From contig BFEA01000089.1 in the NCBI GenBank assembly GCA_003427395.1, forward strand, positions 526,052-551,243: DNA of 25,192 bases. The letters are read 5' to 3'. The notes under the pieces are model-generated. The model was given only the letters and a program-made list of their open reading frames with translations, was not told the DNA's origin and did not search any database. The DNA is from Chara braunii (taxonomy: Eukaryota > Streptophyta > Charophyceae > Charales > Characeae). Both the position numbers and the translations under genes were made by a program. This document shows, in pieces, positions 1 through 9,071 of this stretch (position 1 is the first letter of the stretch; each line of letters starts with the position of its first letter).

Positions 1-90
<90 letters not shown>
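1..90. repeat. Compound GT/GA microsatellite
   Basis: About 18 GT dinucleotides (1-37) pass directly into GA dinucleotides (38-90). This is seen directly. The tract is cut by the window's left edge, so its full length is unknown. Confidence 0.97.
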
Positions 91-93
<3 letters not shown>

Positions 94-651
94 TGACCTT
101 TGCCAACGTACGCCACGAACGTCCAAGGCAGCGGTGGTTCGCAGTAGCTGAAAAATGCACTACACAGTGGATTGCGGCAGCGGCCACGACATGGAGTGCA
201 GCCCTTTTTTGCTCGACGACCTGGAAAAGTATGGGGTTTGAATTGAAGTTCTTAGTGCCTCCCTGCTGGTGGGCATCTCAGGAAGATGCATCTCCCACAG
301 AAGGGCAAATTGGACGAGGAGCGGGGGAAATAGGACCGATGGTCCGGTAGGGGCATTCCGAAATGATGTGCCCCTCACCGACAGGGGCCTGCACGAAAGT
401 TCAGAGGCCCAGGGGCATATCAGGGTAAGTTGGCCGTTGGAGGTGCAAATCCAAATAAACGCAAACTTTCCTTTTTTTTCCGTTATAGCGAACGATGTGA
501 AGCGTCGCCCCACAGAACGTGGCGCCGGGCCTTGTGAGAACAACCTGACCTTCCCTTGGTCGCCCACAGCAGGGACCGGCGCGTTAGCTTGCAAGTCCCG
601 CGCCCGATAGGGCCAAGTACTGGTGAAGTGGCGACGAGAGGCACACAATTC

Positions 652-702
652 TGCCAAGCGGTTTTTTTTTTTTTTTTTTTTTTTTTTGTGCCAAGCGGTT
701 TT
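652..702. repeat. Poly-T tract between 14-bp direct repeats
   Basis: TGCCAAGCGGTTTT occurs at 652-665 and again at 689-702, on either side of a run of about 26 T (662-687). This is the layout expected for a target-site duplication around the poly(A) remnant of a minus-oriented retroposon with almost no body left. Replication slippage around a T tract is the alternative. Confidence 0.6.
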
Positions 703-796
703 GGCTGTTAGTTCCCATACATGTCCTCCAGGGGCATTCCTTCGTCCCCACCACACTAAGGGGCTAGGTCCCACTTGCACGAAATAAGAGATAGGG

Positions 797-1387
797 GTGG
801 ACCCCACTGACCGGCGGCTTGAAACTGGTGTTGGCCACAAAAAAACAGCCGACCGTGGTTGGAAAAAACTTGACGCATTTCGAAGGGACCCCACCGCAGA
901 CCGATAGTTTCGGCACTAGAAAAGGCATGGCATACCCGAATAGGAAACCGCCGAAGGGTTTTTCCCGAAAAGGCAAGTCGGGCGAGTGCTGTGGACCATG
1001 TCCTAGTACCACACTGCTCTTGGGAATACCGTGGGACACCACGGGAAAATCCGAATGTCCGCCACGGCCTCCGGGTACACAGAACGGTCCACGGCGAGGG
1101 TGCATGGTACACGCCATGAAGTCCGCGTCTGGAAACTGATTGGCATGCCCCCCCCTTGCTCAACTGGCCGCCTCCTTGGAAAGGGTCTGGAAAAAGGTCG
1201 GCGTCGAATTTCCAGACCGCGGACCATGTAGAAACGCCCTGTCACCATTTCGGCAACCTCTTTCCACGTGCAGTGGGGTCTGGATTCCTTTCCAGGCCGG
1301 CTTTCCACACTGGTTTCCAGACCCAGTGGCGTCTAGAAAACACCCCAGTGCCCAAACTTTTCTGGGCCGCCGGCCAGTGGGGTCCAC
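797..1387. repeat. Inverted-repeat unit, MITE-like
   Basis: The 22-bp arms 797-818 and 1366-1387 are inverted copies with one mismatch (core CCCCACTG / CAGTGGGG). They bound about 547 bp without a convincing ORF. CCAGTG recurs near the right arm (about 1324, 1345, 1374). The size and arms fit a non-autonomous DNA element, but I see no clear target-site duplication outside the arms, so the assignment is tentative. Confidence 0.4.
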
Positions 1388-1816
1388 ACCATAGAGACCG
1401 TAGATATCCGATATCAACGGCCGAAATCTCCCAATCTGTGCCGGTGGGGGGACCTTGCCCTGGGGAACAGGGAGAGCCACCTTTCCAAGGGCATACTCAC
1501 TGCAGTAGTTAGTAGGACTTCTTCCATTTCTCTGTGGTGCTAACTGTGGTCAGGGGCATCCAGGATTTTTGGGCGGAAAAGCGGTCGTATACATCCAGGA
1601 AGGTCCGAGTATGACACCGCCCTTAGAGGACCAGAATCGATGTATCGTTGCATTTTGAACTGACGATCCCCGGCGGTTGACGCACGCATTGCTACTGTTG
1701 ATCGGCTTCCAGGCAAGGCCTCACGGGCGTTTGGTGCAAGTTTTTTCTTTTTTATTTTCTTTTGTTTGGTGCCAGTTTCGTGGCGACTGGTTACTCCTCT
1801 CCTCTTCGAAACCCCG

Positions 1817-1950
1817 GTAGCAAAGAGGATTGGATGGAACGTCTGAATCTGGACATGTTTTCGGCACAAATGCAGAAAAACGGTTCAATCTCGATTTTGT
1901 CCACCCTAATGCGTCCAGATTCAGGAGTTCAATCCAATCCTGTTTGCTAC
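1817..1950. repeat. Foldback with 38-bp arms
   Basis: Arms 1817-1854 and 1913-1950 are inverted copies matching at 34 of 38 positions. The 58-nt centre is itself weakly self-complementary, so the whole 134-nt unit could fold into one long imperfect hairpin. It could be a small foldback element or a small-RNA precursor; no flanking duplication was found. Confidence 0.7.
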
Positions 1951-2114
1951 TGGTAGTGGGACCTCGCCCCGGGGGTGTCTCGCCTTCTTCCTTCGCGCCA
2001 TCCGCCGATGGCCGGAGCGATGGCGCCAACCGGCTTGGTCACCTTCGAGCGCCGTAGGGCCTCGCTCCACTCCTCACCAAATGTGCAAAATAGGGTCTCG
2101 CTCCAACAGTGTCC

Positions 2115-2208
2115 GCTATACAGAATTTCAGAGAATTCGTGTATAGCTGTCAGAGTACGAAAAAACAGAGATTTCGTGTATAGTCTGCGTCGTCGCTCCG
2201 CTATACAC
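2115..2208. repeat. Two adjacent hairpins sharing GTGTATAG
   Basis: Hairpin 1 (2115-2147) pairs GCTATACAGAATT with AATTCGTGTATAGC, with one bulged base. Hairpin 2 (2176-2208) pairs GTGTATAG with CTATACAC around a 17-nt loop. They share the GTGTATAG word, so the second could be a diverged copy of the first. Confidence 0.6.
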
Positions 2209-2240
2209 CTTTACAATTCCTGAACTACAAAACACCCTAA

Positions 2241-2752
2241 GAGCACTACAAGTGAAGAGCAGAGAGCTCGATAGGACATTCAGAAACATAGCTAGATTAT
2301 GGGTAGCAACTGTCCTACTCCACCTCTTTCAGTTGGTACCTACTCGGTGGGTTCAGATCCAACAAACTGTCACACGCATGGGGTCCTACCGGTCATTTCA
2401 GCTTCAACTACTTCAAGAGATTTTGAGCCACATATATTCTGTTTTCAAGTACGGGCCTATTTTTCTAAAGTTGCGATTCTCTATTTTCGACAATCCACGG
2501 TTGGGAGTTTGCGGAACCAAGATCAAGGAAGGAATAGAGGAACTCACCCTGCACGAAGGAGTCCCTCGGAGGACCGACCACCATTGGATCCGGGCGCTGC
2601 AAGAGTACATGTAACAGGCATAGAACCGGTCGCAGCAGGTTGGTTCGTCTCACGAGGAGCGACTTCGGGATTTCGTCCGCCGGCTGCCGCATCCATTCCG
2701 TAGGCGAACCTGCAGGGACACCACGAGCACCAGATTTCGCTCAGAGGCCGAG
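2241..2752. other. Non-coding stretch with no recognisable feature
   Basis: Short overlapping ORFs occur on both strands (for example plus 2252-2614 and plus 2299-2703), but none has recognisable motifs and they conflict with each other. No RNA gene or repeat was recognised. From about 2640 the plus strand becomes markedly C-rich, leading into the next ORF. Confidence 0.5.
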
Positions 2753-3532
2753 TTGTTTTCCTCGCACCACTCTGCCACCCTTCCTACGCGCTGCCCCGCC
2801 TCCGCCCGCCTACCTGTCTTCAGTCGCTGTCTTCCCCTAGTCCACTTTTGTCAGTCGGTTTATTCGTCTGTCGGTCAGTCAAGTTATTCTGGAATTACCC
2901 TGCTCACTCAACCTGGTAAGTCCATATACCCTTCCCCTGCAGTCATGTACCCCGCTTACCCTCCCCAAGGTCCAGTCATTTCCGCTGCCTCCAATTTCCC
3001 CCCCAACCGCAGAGAACGTCCCAATTCAACTCCGCGCAATTCGCCCCCCTCATCTCCCCACCATTCCTCCCCCACTTCATCCTATCATTCACCCCCGCGT
3101 GACGAATCCCCACTCTATGACCCCTTCTTGAAACATCACTATCCCGCGCACCTCCTCCCCCATTCTCTCTCAACCACCTCCTCGGAATCGCTCCTCGAAA
3201 ATTTCTCATCGCTTATTGACCCCACTGCACCGCACATCCTCTCTCCCCCCATCGCCACGGATCCTGCGCTGCAGCGCATCTTCGTCATAGACCCTCCGAC
3301 GGCATCCATCCTTCCCCTTCATCTCTTCCTCCTACCTCTGATCCTTCCCTCATCATTGAGAAGGATTCGAAACCTTACCACTCTGAGAACTTACGGTAAG
3401 CTGCTCAACGTGGAAGACGTCGTCGACTTCGTCTCCTCTGCGGCCGCTTTCAGGTTCCAGCATGATCAGAAGAACCTCTTAATAATAAAGAGGAAACTGG
3501 CTGCTGAGCTGCTTTCTCATTCAATCTTTTGA
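2753..3532 (+). CDS. Hypothetical Pro/Ser-rich ORF (259 codons)
   Basis: I do not recognise this protein. It is the longest open frame in the left flank that is free of ambiguous bases. The middle third is rich in Pro, Ser and His (clusters such as NSPPSSPHHSSPTSSYHSPP). The last 60 residues look more globular and charged, with VEDVVDFVSSAAAFRF and IIKRKLAAELL. The ATG at 2753 is only the first available; a second in-frame ATG at 2945 could equally be used. A donor-like GTAAGT at 2916-2921 and a pyrimidine-CAG at about 2942 lie inside, and an alternative frame around 3290-3395 also reads as plausible protein, so a spliced or frameshifted gene is possible. The C-rich, G-poor plus strand makes chance open frames likely. 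It could be an old retroelement ORF1 or no gene at all. Confidence 0.25.
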   Translation: MFSSHHSATLPTRCPASARLPVFSRCLPLVHFCQSVYSSVGQSSYSGITLLTQPGKSIYPSPAVMYPAYPPQGPVISAASNFPPNRRERPNSTPRNSPPSSPHHSSPTSSYHSPPRDESPLYDPFLKHHYPAHLLPHSLSTTSSESLLENFSSLIDPTAPHILSPPIATDPALQRIFVIDPPTASILPLHLFLLPLILPSSLRRIRNLTTLRTYGKLLNVEDVVDFVSSAAAFRFQHDQKNLLIIKRKLAAELLSHSIF

Positions 3533-4058
3533 CCAACCATCTTCAATCATCTCACTGTTGATCCACGCCCTCTCTCTTCACTATCTTCAAGGGAACTTTT
3601 GCGAGCTCAACTGGACCTGGCCGACTTCCAAATCAGGAGCGCTCAAGACATCTCGGCCTTTTTCTTCTGTTTTGCTATGTGCATCGCAAACATCGGCTCG
3701 CCGTCGGCCGAGTCTTGGGTTGGAGAAGGTTTTCTAACACTCGTGCAGAACCTTCTTGGTCTTCCCTCCTCACCATTCCTCGCCTTTTCTGTGTCATCTT
3801 TCTTCAAAGACTTTCTCTGCTACTTGGGCGACGGCGCGGTACCAGATCTCAATCTCCAAAATCTTTCAGAGTGGGGACCAGGTCCCTAGTTCCGCTACCT
3901 GAGGAAGCAAGCGTGTGGCAAGCTTCCTAACTACGTGTTGCATCCGACCTTGCCGATTGAACCATCTCCGCCATTCGTTCCCGACTATCCTAGGCTACTT
4001 GTCTTCTCCAGGAACGGATATAAGAGGTGCTTTAGTTTTAGGCATAGGATAGTTAGTA
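3533..4058. other. Non-coding or degenerate continuation of the C-rich region
   Basis: Short plus-strand open frames (3599-3889, 3679-3930, 3935-4129) overlap in different phases. This would be expected of intronic sequence or a decayed reading frame. None has a recognisable motif, and I see no RNA gene or repeat. Confidence 0.4.
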
Positions 4059-4400
4059 ATGAAGAGGAAGGGGAAGCAGGCCCCTCAGCAGCATTCCAGG
4101 AAGAAGAAGTCTGGAAAATCGAAAATTGACGACGCATCTTCCTCCGATCCCCCATCACCATCTCACCTCCCGCTTCAACCTCTCTTCCTCGTCACAAAAC
4201 CCTCCTCTCAACCCCCTTTAGTTACCCAACCTTCCCCTGCACTCACCCCAAAAACCCCAAGGCAACGACGCAGATCCAGAACTTGTAGAAATCTGGACTT
4301 TCTTATCTTCTTCTTCCTTTTTATCCTCTTCCTTATCCATCTTTTGACTTTCTTTCTCCTTCTCCACAGACCTTCTCAACCTCTTTGTCTCCCCCCCTGA
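4059..4400 (+). CDS. Hypothetical ORF with basic N-terminus (113 codons)
   Basis: Not recognised. It starts at an ATG followed at once by a strongly basic stretch (MKRKGKQ, then SRKKKSGKSK), resembling a nuclear-localisation or RNA-binding tail. A Ser/Pro/Gln/Leu-rich middle follows, then RQRRRSR, and the end is a low-complexity Phe/Leu run (about residues 80-105) that could be read as a membrane segment but is simply the translation of a CTT-rich tract. No domain or neighbour supports a function. It may be the 3' part of the same decayed unit as the upstream ORF. Confidence 0.2.
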   Translation: MKRKGKQAPQQHSRKKKSGKSKIDDASSSDPPSPSHLPLQPLFLVTKPSSQPPLVTQPSPALTPKTPRQRRRSRTCRNLDFLIFFFLFILFLIHLLTFFLLLHRPSQPLCLPP

Positions 4401-4968
4401 ATTCCGACTCATTTGTAAATGATGTAATAAGAGTGATTTTGCCTCCTTTGTTTGGTTTTGCTATCATCGAGTTCCTTTTTCTTGATTGACTATTTTAATA
4501 AGTTTGTTTTCTCGTGCAGATCGGCTTTTCCGTTATCATTTGCATTTGCATGATTAAGGAACTAATAATAATTGTTTAAATCAACAAATCGAGGCAGTAC
4601 CAGATCGGATGGAAGAACCACGAAAAAACTCAACTTATCTACCCATTAGTCACGCATAGAGTTGTTCCCAGTCGACATTTTGCACAAAAAAAAAAAGAAA
4701 AAAAAAAAAAGACAAGATAATGGCGAAAAGGGAGTAGGGCAAAAGAAGAGTAGGATTTATCCAATATGAATAAGTCACATGCAACTATTAGTTAAAAACT
4801 CCAAGAAAGAAGAAAAAAGATGAAGGTGGCAGACAATCATGACCTTGTGTACTATTTACCCCTGCGGGTAAAAAAAAAAAAATATGAAAATATATTTATC
4901 TTGCTTAATGATCATCGCAGTACGAAATACTGATGTAAAAAAAAAAAAAAAAAAGGAGGAAGAAACGC
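4401..4968. other. A-rich flank next to the LTR
   Basis: No ORF of note. It holds three A-rich tracts (about 4685-4710, 4870-4882, 4937-4954). The last ends 15 bp before the LTR edge and could be the poly(A) tail of a plus-oriented retroposon. A pyrimidine tract ending GTGCAG near 4520 resembles a splice acceptor, but no matching exon was recognised. The five bases just outside the LTR (4964-4968, AACGC) would be the target-site duplication; the partner copy is outside the window. Confidence 0.5.
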
Positions 4969-4981
4969 TCTCGAGCGCATC

Positions 4982-5005
4982 GGCCCTCGCGTGAAAACGA
5001 GGGCC
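4982..5005. repeat. Hairpin at the U5 end of the 3' LTR
   Basis: GGCCCTCG (4982-4989) pairs perfectly with CGAGGGCC (4998-5005) around an 8-nt loop. The same hairpin is at 20129-20152 in the 5' LTR. Its place just inside the LTR terminus and near the PBS is where retroelements often hold structured U5 RNA. Confidence 0.8.
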
Positions 5006-5200
5006 CTCCCGGCCATGTGACGCAGGAGTTTACCTAAAACATACCTTTTAGAGACAACTCGGGAACGACGCAAAATATTCCGTGAACCGCCGAGACGGAC
5101 GCGGTTGCTTCGCTCCTTCGCCGCTCTAGCCGGGTGCGCCAGCTATACATCCCACGGTCCCCTACGACAGAACAGGTTCCCGCGGGGCATAAGCTTGCAT

Positions 5201-5228
5201 CCCTAAGGGACTGTCACCACCCTTAGGG
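5201..5228. repeat. Perfect 9-bp hairpin in LTR
   Basis: CCCTAAGGG (5201-5209) pairs with CCCTTAGGG (5220-5228). In the 5' LTR the same stem is at 20347-20374, and its neighbouring and loop bases differ while the 9-bp stem is unchanged. Confidence 0.75.
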
Positions 5229-5970
5229 GCGTATCCCTACCGAGCTACTGATCCACATGCGAAGGCTTTTAAATGCAATCGCAGAGGTAGATCAGCCGAG
5301 GGCGTTTGCTCGTTTCGCTGCAGTATAGGAATTGTTTGACTAAACGCCGAATGAACCCGAGCGTCGTCCGTTCCCTGGGGCGATGATCTCCCAAGTACGA
5401 AGCGTACGCCAGTCGACTAGGACAGTCTCAACCAAGCGTGAAAACAATCCTTAGTCCCTAACAATCAAACAACAAAAATCCCCATACCTTAAAACAAAAT
5501 CACACAATCCAAAATTGTTGACTTGATGAGTTGGTCTGCCAAAATGTCCCCTTTCAACCTGTATGACTGAAATAACTTTTATATTGTCGTTCCAAGGTTC
5601 TTAATTTAAAGAAATAAACTAAGAATGATCTTCTTATCATGACTACTGAAACTTGTCATGAATAACTTTTATAAATAAATATCACTTGTACCATGCAAAT
5701 CAACAAGTGATCTGGTTCTTGGTCGAGGTTTGAACTCACGGTTCGACCATGTTTCCGTACCATATTCAATTATTTGGAGGAGCGAGTGACAACCTTGTTG
5801 GTTGCTTTGCCCTACTGGACAATAATTACTCTTTTTGTTCTAGGAATGATGGAGTATCCATCTCTAACGCCAAGTTACGCAACGCAGAAATATTTCATCT
5901 TCCGATGCTTTGCTTGACAACTTTTTCATACGTTCGCTTTTCAGTTTATCCTGCTTATTTTTATGTGAAC

Positions 5971-6018
5971 GATTACCCCTCAATGCATAAGCATGATAGT
6001 GAAATCATCGGGGTAATC
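5971..6018. repeat. Perfect 9-bp hairpin in LTR
   Basis: GATTACCCC (5971-5979) pairs with GGGGTAATC (6010-6018); the counterpart is 21109-21156 in the 5' LTR. It is followed by CCGAAT/ATTCGG (6018-6036), whose right arm is mutated in the other LTR. Confidence 0.7.
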
Positions 6019-6139
6019 CGAATACTATCCATTCGGCGGTCCTAACTACATAAAGTGTTTTGTTTTTGTTTTTAGATTACCTTGTAAAACCATAAGTTAT
6101 ATGGTTTCCTCAACGGGACTGAGTGCATACGAAGTGTTT

Positions 6140-6166
6140 TTCTGAAATCTGAGTAAGATTTCAGAA
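6140..6166. repeat. Perfect 11-bp hairpin in LTR
   Basis: TTCTGAAATCT (6140-6150) pairs with AGATTTCAGAA (6156-6166) around a 5-nt loop. The same hairpin is at 21278-21304 in the 5' LTR. A 12-nt palindrome, GAGGCTAGCCTC, lies at 6323-6334; only its GGCTAGCC core survives in the 5' LTR. Confidence 0.8.
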
Positions 6167-8188
6167 GACGACGTATAATCTTGGTAAATCTCTCGCCCGC
6201 CGCGCACCTGTGCCTCCAATATATCCAAACGTGCCAGCTCGTCGTCGTCGAAAATCAAAGTAGACATTCGTCCACATCGCATGACTCTAACAATCCGAGT
6301 ATTATAGAAGGAGGTCATCCGAGAGGCTAGCCTCAAAACTATAACTCCGAGAGGTTGACTAAGTCCAAACAGGTTTCAAGTCTCTGTGTCCCGCATCCGG
6401 ACGACGCCGAAACGCCTACCTGACGAGGTAATCCTGATACTCACAATGACTCGAGAGAGCCATTAGAGGTTACTCGCACGGTGAAAATACAAAGTATAGT
6501 CGTAAAGCTCGTCGGAAGTTCGAGTCGTGTTGGCTCTGAAATCCGAGCGAGTATTAGGGAAAAATCCCTTGCCATTTCGAAGCAGTCCAATGAAGCCGAA
6601 CCAGTCGATAGAAAATCCATCTCGAACTCGTAAAAGTCGCGCTGCACTCCTGATGAGATCCTCCTCGGGTGTATCACGGACCAGCAGATACCTTGGGATC
6701 GTTAAGTCTCATCGGGCTCCAGGCATCTGCGTATCAGAACGAATCCAAATCAGTCACGTAAAAACTCATCGAATTCTTCCGCTTCATTTTCCAATTCATC
6801 ATCATATAACGCTTCAACCCCTATAATTGCATACTTATTGGCACGTATCCGCTCCGTGTATTATATGCCAAAAATATGGGTCTTGTCGCTCGTTCATCCA
6901 AAGTACGTAACGGACGAACATCAACCTTATTTCATGGATTTTGTCCACTTGTGGGTTTAACTCATAGGGTTGCAACACCACCAGGTTCATATTGACAAAG
7001 TGACGCTCATGCAATGGCGGTGCGAACTCGTAATGAAGAATATCCAGGCCGTTATCACTCCTGAAAACAAGTCGCCTGGGGTTCGTTGCGCACTACCACC
7101 CCAAAATCGCGGAACGTCCTCCTCATAATATAATTCTGACGGATTATAAATAAGTCGGCCTACCCTTTCTACCCTCACTCCATCACGCCTTTGGAGTTCA
7201 TTTCTCTCCGCCGCTGCATCACGATTGTTGAAAAATAATAGTTTCGTAGATCCCATAGTCATCTGAAAGAAAAAGAAGGAAAATGTGTTTTTAGTTAAAC
7301 TCTTGCCCTTGAGTATTATTCGGTTTTTGTCTTCCTTACGCCCCGTGCTTCTTATGGCACGACCAACCTCGTCAAGAGTATCTAAATGTACTTCGTTCAG
7401 CTAGTGGAACATGAGTCGGGTTGCTTGTAGCGCCAATTCTCCATACGGTAGTGGTACCTAGGATGACCACTTAAAACAGGATTGCTAAGGCAATTTTCCT
7501 TTTTCGCAAGGCGTCAAGAAATAATTTTATTCCGTGTGTATGCTTTTTCCATTACCCTAAGAGGTGGTCTAGGATACTCCTTTTCCTCGCCCGAGTACAG
7601 AACTCGGATCTAAGAAGTTGGACCATCTCCACCGAATCGGCATAGTACCCCCCCGCAAAACGGTCCACTTTGAGTCGATAACAGGGCCGGCCACTAAGGC
7701 AACGAACCCCCGCCCCAGATGCCTCATAGAAAAAGGGAAAACACCTACACGACAGACAAGTAAAGTCTTGCCGCCTAGCGTCAAAGTAAACTTAAATGAA
7801 GAAAGAGGAAATCGTAGAAAGATAGAATTATTCAGGCTGGCAGGCATAGATGGAAGAGGGTGATTCAGGAAAGAATGGGTAACCTCANGAATNAGTCTAA
7901 ACCAAGTTGAATTTCTCTTCCTTATGCTCGCTTCGTTTCTCGTCGTCTTCTTTTTCTTTTATTTATACATAGAACACAAACACAAAGATGAAAAGTCAAT
8001 CATTCTTTCACCGTCATTACCCTCATCCATTTCCGTCCATTTGCCGTACCTGCAGTCAAAACCCAACGACACACAGACCACCATGCATTCCTTTACCATT
8101 GTCAGACTCCCTGTCATGCACGCAAACACACACATTCTCTTCCCTTTTTCAATGAACATTAAGTGAAACAGGTCAAAGTAAGTGTGGG

Positions 8189-8238
8189 TTCACTCAGGTG
8201 TGAAGGGAACTAAGTCAATTTAACTGACCTTGAGTGAA
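8189..8238. repeat. Hairpin in LTR
   Basis: TTCACTCA (8189-8196) pairs with TGAGTGAA (8231-8238). Inside, GGT pairs with ACC and GTCA with TGAC, giving a nearly continuous stem. The 5' LTR copy is at 23327-23376. Confidence 0.65.
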
Positions 8239-8497
8239 GTTTTAACGGTACACCCAAGAAGACCGTATAAAATTTACGCTTTCCTGACGCGAAGGTTGTT
8301 GTACCCAGTTGTCACCAAAGTGATCGACACCACTCTCTTGCTGCGACCACCTGCCGCAACACCCCCTCGCTTACTTTTNAATAAGTATCACTGCCACTGA
8401 CCTCCACTNTTACCGCGTCACCACGCCNTCACAATTCATCNCACCTCAATCCTCAGCTCCAGCGGTACCTTCCCTACACCAAGGTCCGACTGCCGCT

Positions 8498-8790
8498 AAA
8501 TGTGGAACTCTTACCGCCGGTAACCTCGTGTCGCCNCCTGTAAAATTTTCACAGCGCTTCCGTACCACCGCCAAAAAAACCGTAGNTGCCGCCGTAGAAT
8601 TTNGGTAGCGCTTTTGCACCTCCGCCGATAAAACTTATGCCGCCGCTGCAGAAATTTGGCAGCACTTCGGTACCACCGCAGAAAAACCCTGTGCCACCGC
8701 TGCAAAAAATCGGCAGCACTTCGGTACCACCGCAGTAAAAACAGGGACTGCCGCTGTAAAATTTCGGCAGCACTTCCCNACCGTAGTGAG
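8498..8790 (-). repeat. 54-bp tandem repeat (18-aa periodicity on minus strand), 3' LTR
   Basis: Units begin near 8552, 8605, 8660, 8714 and 8768 (spacings 53-55), each opening with CAGCACTTCGGTACCACC or a variant. A more degraded unit precedes them. Because the period is 54, the minus strand stays open over 8549-8833 and reads as diverged 18-residue repeats around GGTEVLPxFCSGG. There is no start context or neighbour to argue that it is translated, and several bases are ambiguous. Confidence 0.7.
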
Positions 8791-8815
8791 AAAATGGCAG
8801 GCCAAAATTGGTAAA

Positions 8816-8835
8816 ATTTGGGCCCAGGCCCAAAT
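8816..8835. repeat. Near-perfect palindrome in LTR
   Basis: ATTTGGGCC (8816-8824) and GGCCCAAAT (8827-8835) are perfect inverted copies separated by 2 nt. Another hairpin follows at 8912-8928 (GGGAGC/GCTCCC). Confidence 0.75.
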
Positions 8836-9071
8836 CTCACAGCGCCGCACTGCCGCAGTCCCGCNGTACCACTGGGTCCNTCCCGTGGGACCANNACCAG
8901 CCAGAGGTGAGGGGAGCANAGTGCTCCCTGGCTTGGCTATGGCTGCCCAGTCCTCCTCTTTGCGCTCCTCTGCAGTCCTCNAGCCTCTCCTCACGTTGCC
9001 TCAGGCAGCAGCTCCAGCAGCCAGTACTCAAGTGTGCTCGTCACACACTGGCAGCACGAGTGCAATTGTGT

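Larger units (their letters stand above)
91..2240. other. Left flank with no recognisable gene
   Basis: Several ORFs of 60-240 codons overlap on both strands, but none shows a recognisable domain, and the longest (minus, 160-894) reads through the poly-T tract as a lysine run. The DNA is GC-rich and scattered with short inverted repeats, for example a 7-bp stem at 349-375, a 6-bp stem at 385-420 and a 6-bp stem at 1029-1044. GTCTGGAAA-like motifs and their complements recur between 1130 and 1340. It looks like old repeat DNA rather than a gene. Confidence 0.6.

Noticed and set aside
160-894. 244-codon minus-strand ORF
   Set aside because: It runs through the poly-T tract as a lysine run, overlaps other frames and has no recognisable domain.
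2916-2942. Intron from GTAAGT to the TGCAG at 2942
   Set aside because: It would be only 27 nt, too short for normal splicing.
5749-6045. 98-codon plus-strand ORF in the 3' LTR
   Set aside because: No recognisable protein, antisense to the element, and the region is rich in hairpins; the counterpart in the other LTR has ambiguous bases at the start codon.
6650-6657. Second CTGATGAG, suggestive of another hammerhead (also at 21788-21795)
   Set aside because: No stem II followed by GAAA and no pairing for stems I or III.
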